Source of the DNA: Ruegeria atlantica
Lineage (GTDB): Bacteria > Pseudomonadota > Alphaproteobacteria > Rhodobacterales > Rhodobacteraceae
Assembly: GCF_013033965.1 (NCBI RefSeq)
Contig: NZ_WQFE01000004.1
Coordinates: forward strand, 186,001 to 250,000
Length of the DNA: 64,000 bases
Reading direction: 5' to 3'
Program-made: the position numbers and the translations under genes
Part shown: positions 46,214 through 54,724 of the stretch, piece by piece
Layout of the letters: each line of letters opens with the position of its first letter
How positions within the stretch are numbered: position 1 is the first letter of the stretch
Notes under the pieces: model-generated
Databases searched by the model: none
What the model was told of the DNA's origin: nothing
What the model saw: the letters and a program-made list of their open reading frames with translations, nothing else

Positions 46214-46948
46214 TTAACTTGCGACCGCCCGCAGCAGCCGTTTACGCGCCGGTGGAATCGCACCAACCTCGAGCCCGGTGAACACATGCAACGTGTTCAT
46301 GTGCCGATCCACCACCGCGTGATCACTGACCCATCCGCCCATCATCAGATAAGTGCGCAGCAAAGGGGGCATCCGCAACATCGCTTTTTTCACATCCGGC
46401 CTACGCCGCAGGCGGGATGCAAACTTGAAAACATCAGGCGCCTTGACCCGCGGCAGCCAGCGTTTTGGCGCCAAGTGCCGCTGTTTCAGCATGGCAAATG
46501 CGTCCAGATAATCTTCCGTTTCTGTTCCTGCAAAGGACGAACAGCCGAACAGCATCTCGACATTGTTGTCGTCCACGAAGTTGGTCATCGCGCCCCAGGC
46601 AACCCGCAGGATATCCGGGTCAGTCCATTCTGGGTGAATACAGAAACGCCCAATCTCGACCATTCGGCCGTCGAAATCCCTGAGCGCGGACAGATCGTAG
46701 AATCGGGCTGAATAGCTGCGGTCAACTTCGGACCCGTTATCGATCGTCAGCATTCTGAAACAACACACCAGCTGTCCATCGGCGCGCGAATCCTCAACAA
46801 GGATATGTGCGCAGACCGAATCGAAATCGTCCTGATCGGTCTGATCCGTTCCGAATGCCAGCGTACGCAGCGCTTGCGCCGCCTCCACATCCTGTGGGGA
46901 TAGCGCCAGACGAGCCCGGTACCTGCCCTTCCCCAGCAATATTGCCAT
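46214..46948 (-). CDS. olsB: L-ornithine N-alpha-acyltransferase OlsB
   Basis: First enzyme of ornithine-lipid synthesis: N-acylation of ornithine from 3-hydroxyacyl-ACP, giving lyso-ornithine lipid. The 244-residue protein of the N-acyltransferase/hemolysin-like group has RYRARLALSPQDVEAAQALR, VCCFRMLTI, GRMVEIGRFCIHPEWTDPDI and LFGCSSFAGTETEDY. This pattern matches alphaproteobacterial OlsB. The second enzyme, OlsA, is not next to it. Phosphate-free ornithine lipids are common in marine roseobacters under phosphate limitation, but I see no PhoB site that I would trust. A GAGG lies seven bases before the ATG. Confidence 0.85.
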   Translation of the reverse strand: MAILLGKGRYRARLALSPQDVEAAQALRTLAFGTDQTDQDDFDSVCAHILVEDSRADGQLVCCFRMLTIDNGSEVDRSYSARFYDLSALRDFDGRMVEIGRFCIHPEWTDPDILRVAWGAMTNFVDDNNVEMLFGCSSFAGTETEDYLDAFAMLKQRHLAPKRWLPRVKAPDVFKFASRLRRRPDVKKAMLRMPPLLRTYLMMGGWVSDHAVVDRHMNTLHVFTGLEVGAIPPARKRLLRAVAS

Positions 46949-47046
46949 GGTCGCATCCTCCGCGGTTGCTGACCTGCTTTACGTTGCAGCGGTTCTATCA
47001 CAGAACATGTGACTGTACTGTGACCGAAGCAAGAGGCGGCGGTGAC

Positions 47047-47520
47047 TTAATTAGACCCCGGAATGTTCGCTGGGTTGAAGTTACCGATGTTACCCAACAG
47101 CTGGCGCAGGAAGCCACGATTCTGAACGCTGGATTCGGTCACGCGGCGGTCCAGCACCACCACATAGCCATCTTCCAGGCCAAAACGCTCGATGTTGCGC
47201 ACAACGCCACGCTGGTCAAAGCTGATCGCAACCAATTCACGCGACACGACTTCGGGACGCTTGGGGCCGTAATGGCGCACGCGCGAGCGCACATAGTAGA
47301 AACCCGAATCCTTCACCAATCCGGCCGAGGTCGGAGCACCGATGGTTTCAACCACGCTGTCACGGGTATCGACGCCCACTTTGATCTCGGCCAGTTGGTC
47401 GGCTGGCGGAACGTATCCGTGATTCTTGAAGATGGGCGTGCACGCGCCAGCCGCAACAAGACAGGCCGCAAAGACAAGCGTTTTGGACGCGGGTTTCAAC
47501 CTGTTCACAACCTTCAACAT
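47047..47520 (-). CDS. bamE: Outer membrane assembly lipoprotein BamE
   Basis: Lipoprotein of the BAM complex, which folds beta-barrels into the outer membrane. The 157-residue protein has a signal with a lipobox (LVAAGAC, acylated Cys near 27) and then the SmpA/OmlA domain: IKVGVDTRDSVVETIGAPTS and YYVRSRVRHYGPKRPEVVSRE, IERFGLEDGYVV. Start is preceded by GAGGATGTAA. It is divergent from DUF177 by 84 bp; the bamE-DUF177-rpmF-plsX-fabH neighbourhood is conserved in Rhodobacterales. Confidence 0.92.
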   Translation of the reverse strand: MLKVVNRLKPASKTLVFAACLVAAGACTPIFKNHGYVPPADQLAEIKVGVDTRDSVVETIGAPTSAGLVKDSGFYYVRSRVRHYGPKRPEVVSRELVAISFDQRGVVRNIERFGLEDGYVVVLDRRVTESSVQNRGFLRQLLGNIGNFNPANIPGSN

Positions 47521-47604
47521 TTACATCCTCTTGCCTTGGGACCTTGCGGACCCTATCCGATTACATAAACCGCAGCCCCGGTTCAACACACGAAAGGGTC
47601 ACGA

Positions 47605-48141
47605 ATGAATACCAATACATCTCTGCGGGTGGCCGATCTGCCGCAAAACGCACCGACTCCGTTTGATCTGCGCCCCGACAATAAGGGGTTGGAGGCGATC
47701 AAAACCGATCTGGGCCTGTTGGGGCTGCGTAAGCTCAGCTTTGTAGGTGACGTAAGGGCACAAGGCAAACGCGACTGGATTCTTTCCGGAAAATTGGGGG
47801 CAACTGTGATTCAACCCTGTGTCGTGACGCTTGAACCCGTGACCACGCGTATCGATGTCCCGGTGTCACGGGTCTATATGGCCGACTGGCAAGACCCTGA
47901 CGAGCCCGAGTTTGAAATTCCCGAGGGTGATGAAACCGAACCGTTGGGTGCGGAGATCGACCCCGCATCGGTGATGGTTGAGGCACTGTCGCTGGCCCTG
48001 CCCCAATATCCGCGCAAGGACGGCGCAGAGTTGGAACAGGCAGACTATACCGAGCCGGGCAAACAGACGATGACGGACGAGGATGCAAAGCCGTTTGCCG
48101 GGTTGGCGAATTTGCGCGATGCTTTGAAAAAAGACGAGTGA
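47605..48141 (+). CDS. DUF177 (YceD-like) protein
   Basis: A 178-residue protein of the YceD/DUF177 family, usually encoded just before rpmF and thought to act in 23S rRNA handling or ribosome assembly. Conserved: SFVGDVRAQGKRDWILSGKLGATVIQPCVVTLEPVT-type core (here RDWILSGKLGATVIQPCVVT) and the acidic EFEIPEGDETEPLG with VMVEALSLALPQYPR. The end FAGLANLRDALKKD is the conserved tail. The upstream 84 bp hold the divergent bamE promoter. Confidence 0.9.
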   Translation: MNTNTSLRVADLPQNAPTPFDLRPDNKGLEAIKTDLGLLGLRKLSFVGDVRAQGKRDWILSGKLGATVIQPCVVTLEPVTTRIDVPVSRVYMADWQDPDEPEFEIPEGDETEPLGAEIDPASVMVEALSLALPQYPRKDGAELEQADYTEPGKQTMTDEDAKPFAGLANLRDALKKDE

Positions 48142-48346
48142 CACAGGTCTGTTTTCCTGTCATAGCAGGCCTCCAGAAAAATCGCTTGAACATGTCGAGA
48201 ATCGCAGTATTTTCGCGCGCTCATCGGAATTTGGGTTGGACATTGCGGGGCTCGTCGCCTAAACGCGCGTCAAACCACGAGAAAACGAAGAATGAAACCC
48301 GGCCAGCAGCGAATCTGCTGACCCTTAATAGACAAAGGTTGAGACC

Positions 48347-48553
48347 ATGGCTGTCCAACAGAACAAAGTTTCCAAGTCGCGCCGCAACAACCGCCGCGCA
48401 CATGACGCTCTGGTTGCTGCAAACCCGAACGAATGCCCCAACTGTGGTGAGCTGAAGCGCCCCCACCACGTTTGCGCGTCCTGCGGCCACTATGATGACC
48501 GTGAAGTCGTCGCTCAGGCCGACGAAATCGACCTGGACGAAGACGCGGCCTAA
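48347..48553 (+). CDS. rpmF: 50S ribosomal protein L32
   Basis: Ribosomal protein of the large subunit, 68 residues. [20 protein letters not shown] is the conserved basic start, and the zinc ribbon is formed by two CxxC pairs, [19 protein letters not shown]. The acidic C-terminal tail EIDLDEDAA is usual in alphaproteobacteria. The 205-bp gap to DUF177 is long, so a promoter for rpmF-plsX-fabH may lie there (a TTGGAC at 48235 with TAAACG at 48259 is possible but weak). Confidence 0.96.
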   Translation: MAVQQNKVSKSRRNNRRAHDALVAANPNECPNCGELKRPHHVCASCGHYDDREVVAQADEIDLDEDAA

Positions 48554-48577
48554 GTCTTTCTAAGCGCAGGCCAAGGC

Positions 48578-49666
48578 ATGACGGAACAGCCCACGCAAGC
48601 CGGACGGATTACCATCTCGGTGGACGCTATGGGCGGAGATTCGGGGCCCGCTACTGTGGTGGCGGGCATTGCCAAATCGGCAAACAAGAACCCCGACATC
48701 GCCTTCGTTCTGCATGGACCTGAGCAAAAGCTGCGCAAACTTGTCGCCAAACGGCGTGTCCTGAACGGGCGCGTCGTTTTTCGTGATTGCCCCGACGTGG
48801 TCACGATGGAGGATAAGCCCAGCCAGGTTGTTCGCAGCGGCAAACAGACGTCGATGTGGTCAGCGCTGGAATCGGTGCGCAAGGGCGAGGCCCATGGTGC
48901 CGTGTCCTGCGGCAATACCGGCGCGCTGATGGCGCTGTCGATGATGCGGTTGCGCAAATTGCCGGGTGTGAACCGCCCGGCCATCGCGATTCTGTGGCCG
49001 TCGCGCAACCCCCAAGGCTTCAACGTGATGTTGGACGTCGGTGCAGATGTGCGGGCCGATGCCAAGGATCTGCTGCAATATGCGCTGATGGGGGCCTCGT
49101 ATGCCCGCAACGGCATGGCGCTGGATCGGCCCCGCATCGGTTTGCTGAATGTTGGCACTGAAGAACACAAAGGTCGGGCGGAACTGAAAGAAGCCCACAC
49201 GATGATCACAGAATTCGCGGATCAGGCGAATTTCGATTTTGTGGGCTTCGTGGAAGGCAGCGACATTCCCGGTGACAAGGCCGATGTCATTGTTACCGAT
49301 GGCTTTACCGGAAACGTCGCGATCAAGACAGGTGAAGGCACCGCAAGTCTGATCGGGGATCTTCTTCGCGAGGCGTTCAAGTATTCTCCGCTCTCGCGTC
49401 TGGCTTCGGTTCTGGCAATCACTTCTCTGAACCGCCTGAAAAAACGGATCGATCCGCGCCGGGTGAATGGCGGTGTTTTCCTTGGCCTCAATGGAACCGT
49501 GGTCAAATCGCATGGTGGCGCAGATGCCACCGGAGTTTCGGCGGCGATCAAACTGGCCTTTACGCTGGCCCAGTCCGGTTTTGCCGAAAAATTAGCGGCA
49601 CGGGTTGCATCGACAGCCCAGCTTGCACAAGATGCCGCGCACGTACCGCCAAAGGCGGGCGAATAA
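48578..49666 (+). CDS. plsX: Phosphate acyltransferase PlsX
   Basis: Transfers the acyl group from acyl-ACP to phosphate, giving acyl-phosphate for PlsY, the first step of phospholipid synthesis. The 362-residue protein begins ISVDAMGGDSGPATVVAG, has AVSCGNTGALMALSM, and VIVTDGFTGNVAIKTGEG in the C-terminal half. It lies 24 bp after rpmF and 21 bp before fabH in the standard lipid operon, where growth-rate control of L32 and lipid synthesis is coupled. Confidence 0.96.
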   Translation: MTEQPTQAGRITISVDAMGGDSGPATVVAGIAKSANKNPDIAFVLHGPEQKLRKLVAKRRVLNGRVVFRDCPDVVTMEDKPSQVVRSGKQTSMWSALESVRKGEAHGAVSCGNTGALMALSMMRLRKLPGVNRPAIAILWPSRNPQGFNVMLDVGADVRADAKDLLQYALMGASYARNGMALDRPRIGLLNVGTEEHKGRAELKEAHTMITEFADQANFDFVGFVEGSDIPGDKADVIVTDGFTGNVAIKTGEGTASLIGDLLREAFKYSPLSRLASVLAITSLNRLKKRIDPRRVNGGVFLGLNGTVVKSHGGADATGVSAAIKLAFTLAQSGFAEKLAARVASTAQLAQDAAHVPPKAGE

Positions 49667-49687
49667 CAATAAAGGCAGTAACCCCAA

Positions 49688-50659
49688 ATGGCAGGCCGTT
49701 CAGTTGTTGTAGGTGTCGGACACTATTTGCCAGAGCGCATCGTTCCGAACTCCGAATTTGAAAAAACGCTCGATACGTCAGATGAGTGGATTAGGTCCCG
49801 CTCGGGAATCGAACGCCGCCACTTTGCCGCCGATGGCGAAACCACTTCCGATCTGGCGACCAACGCTGCCGAGGCCGCTCTGGCCGATGCTGGCCTGAAG
49901 GCCGAGGATATCGACGCGATCGTTCTGGCGACTTCGACGGCCGACCTGACCTTCCCTTCTGCCGCGACCATGGTTCAGGCGCGCCTTGGTATGACCCACG
50001 GGTTCGCATTCGACGTTCAGGCCGTATGTGCAGGTTTCGTCTTTGCCCTCTGCAACGCCAACGCATTGATCGTTTCCGGTCAGGCAAAACGTGTGCTGGT
50101 CATTGGTGCCGAGACGTTTTCGCGGATCATGGATTGGACCGATCGGTCGACCTGTGTGCTATTTGGCGACGGTGCCGGTGCGCTGGTGCTGGAACTGCAG
50201 GACGGGGAAGGCACGTCACAGGATCGCGGCATTCTGGCAACCGACCTGAATTCCGACGGGCGCTACAAAGATTTGCTCTATGTCGATGGCGGCGTATCTA
50301 CCCAGTCGACCGGTCATCTGCGTATGCAGGGCAACCAGGTTTTCCGTCATGCGGTCGAGAAACTGGCGAAGACCGCAGAAACTGCGCTGGGGCGTGCCGG
50401 GCTAAGCAGCGGCGATGTGGACTGGATCGTGCCGCATCAGGCCAATATTCGCATCATTCAGGGCACCGCCAAGAAAATGGGCCTGCCGATGGAAAACGTT
50501 GTCGTGACGGTTCAGGATCACGGCAACACGTCCGCTGCATCGATTCCCCTGGCCCTTTCGGTGGGCAAACAACGGGGCCAGATCAAGGCTGGTGACCTGA
50601 TCGTGACCGAGGCTATCGGTGGCGGTCTGGCATGGGGCGCAGTGGTTCTGCGCTGGTAA
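49688..50659 (+). CDS. fabH: Beta-ketoacyl-ACP synthase III
   Basis: Initiates fatty-acid synthesis by condensing acetyl-CoA with malonyl-ACP. The 323-residue protein has the catalytic Cys near residue 114 in DVQAVCAGFVFAL, the His in IVPHQANIRI (about 250) and the Asn in DHGNTSAASIPLAL (about 280), completing the Cys-His-Asn triad. It follows plsX by 21 bp and precedes ihfA by about 97 bp. Confidence 0.96.
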   Translation: MAGRSVVVGVGHYLPERIVPNSEFEKTLDTSDEWIRSRSGIERRHFAADGETTSDLATNAAEAALADAGLKAEDIDAIVLATSTADLTFPSAATMVQARLGMTHGFAFDVQAVCAGFVFALCNANALIVSGQAKRVLVIGAETFSRIMDWTDRSTCVLFGDGAGALVLELQDGEGTSQDRGILATDLNSDGRYKDLLYVDGGVSTQSTGHLRMQGNQVFRHAVEKLAKTAETALGRAGLSSGDVDWIVPHQANIRIIQGTAKKMGLPMENVVVTVQDHGNTSAASIPLALSVGKQRGQIKAGDLIVTEAIGGGLAWGAVVLRW

Positions 50660-50755
50660 CCGGCGCAAAACGGCTTACACAGCCTCGTGCAATTCATTGA
50701 TATTGACAGCGAATTTGCCATCACCATATTCTTTGTTAACAACAGGGGAATAGGT

Positions 50756-51058
50756 ATGGGCGATAAAACACTGACGCGAATGGATCTGAGCGAGGCTGTT
50801 TTCCGCGAGGTTGGCCTTTCACGCAATGAAAGCGCACAGCTTGTCGAAAGCGTCTTGAACCACATGTCGGACGCACTTGTCCGGGGTGAGCAGGTCAAGA
50901 TTTCATCGTTTGGCACGTTCAGTGTTCGGGACAAAACGGCCCGCATCGGTCGTAACCCCAAAACCGGCGAAGAAGTCCCAATTCAACCCCGCCGGGTCCT
51001 GACATTTCGCCCGTCGCACCTGATGAAGGATCGCGTCGCCGCAGGGAATCGCAAGTAA
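50756..51058 (+). CDS. ihfA: Integration host factor alpha subunit
   Basis: DNA-bending protein of the HU/IHF family, 100 residues, working as heterodimer with IhfB in transcription, replication and recombination. [19 protein letters not shown] is the IhfA-type start, [20 protein letters not shown] the HU/IHF signature with the DNA-inserting Pro region [13 protein letters not shown]. The ATG at 50756 has AGGGGAATAGG upstream; the frame is open 23 codons further but without homology. Confidence 0.95.
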   Translation: MGDKTLTRMDLSEAVFREVGLSRNESAQLVESVLNHMSDALVRGEQVKISSFGTFSVRDKTARIGRNPKTGEEVPIQPRRVLTFRPSHLMKDRVAAGNRK

Positions 51059-51076
51059 GTTCGGGACGTAACGGTT

Positions 51077-51712
51077 ATGAGCAAGTCCCCCGACGCCTTT
51101 CGCACAATAAGTGAAGTTGCGGACTGGTTGGGCGTTCAGGCTCATGTCCTGCGATTCTGGGAAAGCCGTTTCAGTCAGGTCAAACCCGTCAAACGGGCGG
51201 GCGGGCGCCGGTATTACCGGCCGAACGATATGCGCCTATTGGGTGGTATCAAAAAATTGCTGCACGAGGACGGGATCACCATTAAGGGCGTCCAGCGCAT
51301 CCTGCGCGAACAAGGCGTGGCCTATGTCTCCTCGCTGTCGCCCAGCCTGGACGAGCCAGCCGCGCCCGAGAGCGCCCCGGCAGACGAAAACGTTGTCGTG
51401 CCCTTTTCGGCAAAGCCAGCTGCGCCCAACGATCAGATCGATCTGGATCTGGGTGACCCGGCGGCCGAAGCAATTGAACCCGCAGCACAGGCCCCTCAGG
51501 TAGATACGCCCCAACCTGCCCCGCAGAAACCGCAGGCACAGCCACCTCAGCCCGAGCCCGAGTATCTGGATGAAGCCCCACTGATGGGCGGCATCGCCAC
51601 ACAAGCATGGGAGCGGACAGAGTTTGACGATGATCTTCTGCGTCGGATCGCGCCCATCGCCAAGGACCTGCGCGCTGTAATCAACCGAATTGAGAACCGG
51701 TCGGCAGGATAA
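51077..51712 (+). CDS. MerR-family transcriptional regulator
   Basis: A 211-residue regulator. The N-terminal MerR domain (about 8-75) reads [34 protein letters not shown] and [20 protein letters not shown] long Pro/Gln/Ala-rich low-complexity linker fills about 95-165, and a short helical tail ends [24 protein letters not shown]. This MerR, next to ihfA, is conserved in Rhodobacterales; its targets are not known to me. It lacks the Cys-rich metal site of MerR proper. Confidence 0.9.
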   Translation: MSKSPDAFRTISEVADWLGVQAHVLRFWESRFSQVKPVKRAGGRRYYRPNDMRLLGGIKKLLHEDGITIKGVQRILREQGVAYVSSLSPSLDEPAAPESAPADENVVVPFSAKPAAPNDQIDLDLGDPAAEAIEPAAQAPQVDTPQPAPQKPQAQPPQPEPEYLDEAPLMGGIATQAWERTEFDDDLLRRIAPIAKDLRAVINRIENRSAG

Positions 51713-51734
51713 GAAAAAAGGCGATGATTTCCTC

Positions 51735-51762
51735 TTGCCCCCGCCGGGAAAGTCTTTATGAA
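51735..51762 (+). promoter_or_regulatory. Putative promoter of tRNA-Pro
   Basis: TTGCCC (51735-51740), a 16-bp spacer and TATGAA (51757-51762) end 11 bp before the first base of the tRNA. The boxes and distance fit a sigma-70-type promoter that reads the tRNA and possibly the following dCTP deaminase gene. Prediction by eye only. Confidence 0.4.
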
Positions 51763-51773
51763 CACCTCAACGT

Positions 51774-51850
51774 CGGGCTATGGCGCAGCCTGGTAGCGCG
51801 TCCGTCTGGGGGACGGAAGGTCGCAGGTTCGAGTCCTGCTAGCCCGACCA
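51774..51850 (+). tRNA. tRNA-Pro (anticodon GGG)
   Basis: A 77-nt cloverleaf can be drawn completely: acceptor CGGGCTA/TAGCCCG, D arm GCGC/GCGC, anticodon stem TCCGT/ACGGA with loop CTGGGGG giving anticodon GGG, T arm GCAGG-TTCGAGT-CCTGC, discriminator A and an encoded CCA end. It decodes the proline codons CCC and CCU. It is single, between merR and the dCTP deaminase gene. Confidence 0.97.
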
Positions 51851-51911
51851 AATCACACCGACGTTTATGGCAGACAGGCCAGATCCCGCTCTGGCATCAG
51901 GGGGGATCGGA

Positions 51912-52988
51912 ATGACAGGTGTATGCCCAAACCAGCAGATCGAGGCAATGATTGGCCGTGGCGAAATTACTGCGAACCCCGAGGTTATCCCGGCACAAGT
52001 CCAGCCTGCCAGCCTAGATTTACGTTTGGGTACAGTCGCTTACAGGGTCCGAGCCTCGTTCCTGGCGGGCGAAGGACGCTCGGTTGCGGATCGTCTGGCC
52101 GAGTTTGAGATGCACCGCATCGACATCACCGACGGGGCAGTTCTTGAAAAAGGCTGCGTCTATCTGGTGCCGCTGATGGAGTCGCTGGCCCTACCCGCTG
52201 ACACCAGCGCGGTGGCCAACGCCAAAAGCTCGACCGGGCGGCTGGATCTGCTGACCCGCACAATCACCGATGGAGGAACCGAGTTCGACCGGGTGCCTGC
52301 GGGCTATGCCGGGCCGCTATATGCCGAGATTTGCCCTCGCTCCTTCTCGGTCCTGGTGAGACCGGGCATGCGGCTGAACCAGATCCGCTTTCGTCAGGGT
52401 CAGGCCGTGCTTAGCGACCCAGAATTGACCGCATTGCACAACGCGTCCCCTCTGGTCGACGGACCTGCAGTCATTCAGGACGGGCTGGGTTTCTCGGTCG
52501 ACCTGCAATTGCCCGACACCGATCTGGTCGGCTATCGCGCCAAACCGCATACCGGTGTGATCGATCTGGACAGAATTGGCGAATACGACCCGCAGGAATA
52601 CTGGGAAGAGGTGCGCACCACCGATGGCCGCATCATCTTGGACCCCGGTGCATTCTACATTCTCGTTAGTCGCGAGGCGGTTCATATCCCGCCAATGTAT
52701 GCCGCAGAAATGGCCCCCTACCTTGCAATGGTGGGCGAGTTCCGGGTTCACTATGCTGGTTTCTTCGACCCCGGCTTCGGTCACGCCGAAGCGGGCGGCG
52801 CGGGATCACGCGGCGTGTTGGAAGTACGCTGCCACGAGGCGCCCTTTGTTTTGGAACACGGGCAGGTTGTTGGGCGGCTGGTCTACGAGAAGATGGCCGA
52901 AATGCCGACGCAGCTTTATGGCGCGGGAATTGCGTCAAACTATCAGGGACAAGGCTTGAAACTTTCCAAACACTTTAAGGCTGTGTGA
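51912..52988 (+). CDS. dcd: Double-length dCTP deaminase
   Basis: 2'-deoxycytidine 5'-triphosphate deaminase, making dUTP for thymidylate synthesis. The long alphaproteobacterial form (358 residues here) contains two dUTPase-fold units. The first has PASLDLRLGTVAY, AKSSTGRLDLLTR and EICPRSFSVLVRPGMRLNQ; the second, from about residue 215, has GVIDLDRIGEYDP, YILVSREAVHIPP and GFFDPGFGHAEAGG. The catalytic Arg/Ser set appears in the first and the Glu-rich GFFDPGF loop in the second. The start MTGVCP follows AGGGGGGATCGGA; an ATG at 51867 without ribosome binding site would add 15 residues. Confidence 0.9.
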   Translation: MTGVCPNQQIEAMIGRGEITANPEVIPAQVQPASLDLRLGTVAYRVRASFLAGEGRSVADRLAEFEMHRIDITDGAVLEKGCVYLVPLMESLALPADTSAVANAKSSTGRLDLLTRTITDGGTEFDRVPAGYAGPLYAEICPRSFSVLVRPGMRLNQIRFRQGQAVLSDPELTALHNASPLVDGPAVIQDGLGFSVDLQLPDTDLVGYRAKPHTGVIDLDRIGEYDPQEYWEEVRTTDGRIILDPGAFYILVSREAVHIPPMYAAEMAPYLAMVGEFRVHYAGFFDPGFGHAEAGGAGSRGVLEVRCHEAPFVLEHGQVVGRLVYEKMAEMPTQLYGAGIASNYQGQGLKLSKHFKAV

Positions 52989-52999
52989 CACCGCTTGTT

Positions 53000-53031
53000 C
53001 CGGTGCAGCTGTGGATCACTGGCTGCGCCGG
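53000..53031. terminator. Convergent hairpin between dcd and a small gene
   Basis: CCGGTGCAGC (53000-53009) pairs with GCTGCGCCGG (53022-53031) with one G-T wobble and a 12-base loop. It lies 12 bp after the dcd stop and 10 bp from the end of the small gene on the other strand. There is no good T-run on either side, so it may be a weak or factor-assisted terminator. Confidence 0.45.
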
Positions 53032-53040
53032 ACCTAACTA

Positions 53041-53211
53041 TTATGCTTGACGGTTGCTGTCGTCATTTGCACCCGAGTCATGAGGCACAGCCGATCTCTG
53101 TTTGGGCTTGCCCATCCGGCCCGCCACATCAAAACCCTTGTCGATGCCTTTGTTGACAACCCGTCGCATGATCTGACGGATGATCATGTCGATGATGCGA
53201 TTCATATTCAT
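53041..53211 (-). CDS. Small basic protein downstream of scpB (56 aa)
   Basis: A 56-residue protein, MNMNRIIDMIIRQIMRRVVN then KGIDKGFDVAGRMGKPKQ and a polar tail. GAGGAG lies eight bases before the ATG. The N-terminal half is an amphipathic helix with many Met, Ile and Arg, perhaps membrane-associating. It follows scpB by 63 bp on the same strand. I have seen short frames of this type after scpB in related genomes, but no function is known to me. Confidence 0.6.
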   Translation of the reverse strand: MNMNRIIDMIIRQIMRRVVNKGIDKGFDVAGRMGKPKQRSAVPHDSGANDDSNRQA

Positions 53212-53274
53212 TGCTCAACTCCTCAACTTGGCCACAACATAGTTGATTCCAATGGCAACAAAAGGGCCAAGTTA

Positions 53275-53937
53275 TCACTCTTCCTCGAACAGTTCGGTCT
53301 GGTCCTCGTCTTCACCATCAATTTCTTCGCGCCCCTCTCCCAACGGGATCGTACCTGGCGGCGGACGGTTCTCAAGCAACCCAGCGGCACGCAGCTCCTT
53401 GAGGCCCGGCAGGTCGCGCGCGTTCTCCAGCCCGAAATGGTCCAGAAATTGCGGCGTCACCACAAATGTCACCGGCCGACCCGGCGTCATCCGACGGCGA
53501 CCCAGACGGATCCACTCCATTTCCAACAGTTGGTCGATTGTTCCGCGCGAGACCGAGACACCCCGGATCTCTTCGATCTCAGCCCGCGTGCAGGGCTGGT
53601 GATAGGCGACAATGGCCAGCGTTTCGATGGCCGCACGGCTCAGCTTGCGGGTTTCAACCGTTTCCTTTTGCATCAGAAAACCCAGATCGGGGGCGGTGCG
53701 AATGGCCCAGGCTTCGCCCACGCGGACGACGCGCACGCCGCGGCCCTCATATCGTTTCTGAAGAATTTCAATCGCTTGCGCCGCATCGCTGCCATGGGGC
53801 ATCCGCGCCTCAAGATCGGCGATCGTTACCGGCTCGGAACTCGCGAACAGCACGGCCTCGACCATGCGCTCCTGCTCCGCCAGTGGGGGCGCTTCGAACA
53901 GAGTGCCGGTGCCTTCGTCTTGCGGTTCGTCAGTCAC
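53275..53937 (-). CDS. scpB: Segregation and condensation protein B
   Basis: Kleisin-binding partner in the SMC-ScpAB condensin, needed for chromosome organisation. The 220-residue protein has two winged-helix domains: ERMVEAVLFASSEPVTIADLE in the first and KLSRAAIETLAIVAYHQPCTRAEIEEIRG, with VSRGTIDQLLEMEWIR, in the second. The end is acidic (GEDEDQTELFEEE). The start is GTG at 53937, overlapping the scpA stop by 8 bp; a longer start at 53973 lies in scpA and lacks homology. Confidence 0.94.
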   Translation of the reverse strand: MTDEPQDEGTGTLFEAPPLAEQERMVEAVLFASSEPVTIADLEARMPHGSDAAQAIEILQKRYEGRGVRVVRVGEAWAIRTAPDLGFLMQKETVETRKLSRAAIETLAIVAYHQPCTRAEIEEIRGVSVSRGTIDQLLEMEWIRLGRRRMTPGRPVTFVVTPQFLDHFGLENARDLPGLKELRAAGLLENRPPPGTIPLGEGREEIDGEDEDQTELFEEE

Positions 53938-54724
53938 GTGTGTCAGTCCTCTTGCGCAAATGGATCGGGGCAAAGGTCTCGCTTTGCTTCATCTCCATAT
54001 GTCCTTCTTTCACCAGTTCCAGCGAGGCCGCAAAGGTCGCAGCCGTGGCCGAGCGGCGGCGCACCGGGTCAGCATCCCAACCGTCAGGCAGATAGGTTTC
54101 CATATCCGTCCACGCGCCCGCGAACCCGATCAGCGGGCGCATCCGCTCCAGCGCTTGTTCCATTGTGAACACGGCGTCGCGGTCCATGACGAAGGGGCGG
54201 AACTCATCCCGAGTTCGGATACGGGCGTATCCCTGCATCAGGTCAAGCAGCGTGGCAGAGTACGTCACGGTCCGGATACGGGTGATATCCTCACCCTGCC
54301 CGCGTTTGAAGAAATCGCGGCCAAGCTGGTCGCGGGCCATCAAACGGGCGGCAGAATCCCGCATGGCCTGCAGGCGTTCCAACTGGAACGCCAGGTGCGC
54401 GGCCAGTTCCTCACCTGACGGGCCTTCGTCATCCGGATCGAGCGGCAGCAAAAGGCGGGATTTCAGAAAGGCCAGCCACGCCGCCATCACCAGATAGTCG
54501 GCAGCCAGTTCAATCCGCAGTGCGCGGGCTTTTTCCACAAAGGCAAGATATTGCTGTGCCAGCGCCAGAACCGAGATCTTCCGCAGATCAACCTTTTGGG
54601 TTCGTGACAAGGTCAGCAATACATCGAGCGGGCCTTCAAACCCATCGACGTCAACAATCAGCGCTTCGGCCGCAAGACGATCCGCGACCGAGACCGGGTC
54701 TTCGCTGAATAGATTATCGTTCAT
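53930..54724 (-). CDS. scpA: Segregation and condensation protein A
   Basis: Kleisin subunit of the SMC-ScpAB complex, 264 residues. The N-terminal VDGFEGPLDVLLTLSRTQKVDLRKISVLALAQQYL is the typical start of ScpA, and the tail with RRRSATAATFAASLELVKEGHMEM is the winged-helix that binds SMC. The ATG overlaps the nagZ stop by 11 bp and the stop overlaps scpB by 8 bp, so the genes are coupled. Confidence 0.94.
   Translation of the reverse strand: MNDNLFSEDPVSVADRLAAEALIVDVDGFEGPLDVLLTLSRTQKVDLRKISVLALAQQYLAFVEKARALRIELAADYLVMAAWLAFLKSRLLLPLDPDDEGPSGEELAAHLAFQLERLQAMRDSAARLMARDQLGRDFFKRGQGEDITRIRTVTYSATLLDLMQGYARIRTRDEFRPFVMDRDAVFTMEQALERMRPLIGFAGAWTDMETYLPDGWDADPVRRRSATAATFAASLELVKEGHMEMKQSETFAPIHLRKRTDTRD

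Noticed and set aside
48235..48264. Promoter TTGGAC/TAAACG in front of rpmF
   Set aside because: The -10 box is poor; the 205-bp gap makes a promoter likely but I cannot place it.
53047..54168. A 373-residue plus-strand frame across scpB and scpA
   Set aside because: Antisense of two well-supported genes; His/Arg/Gln-rich composition typical of shadow frames.
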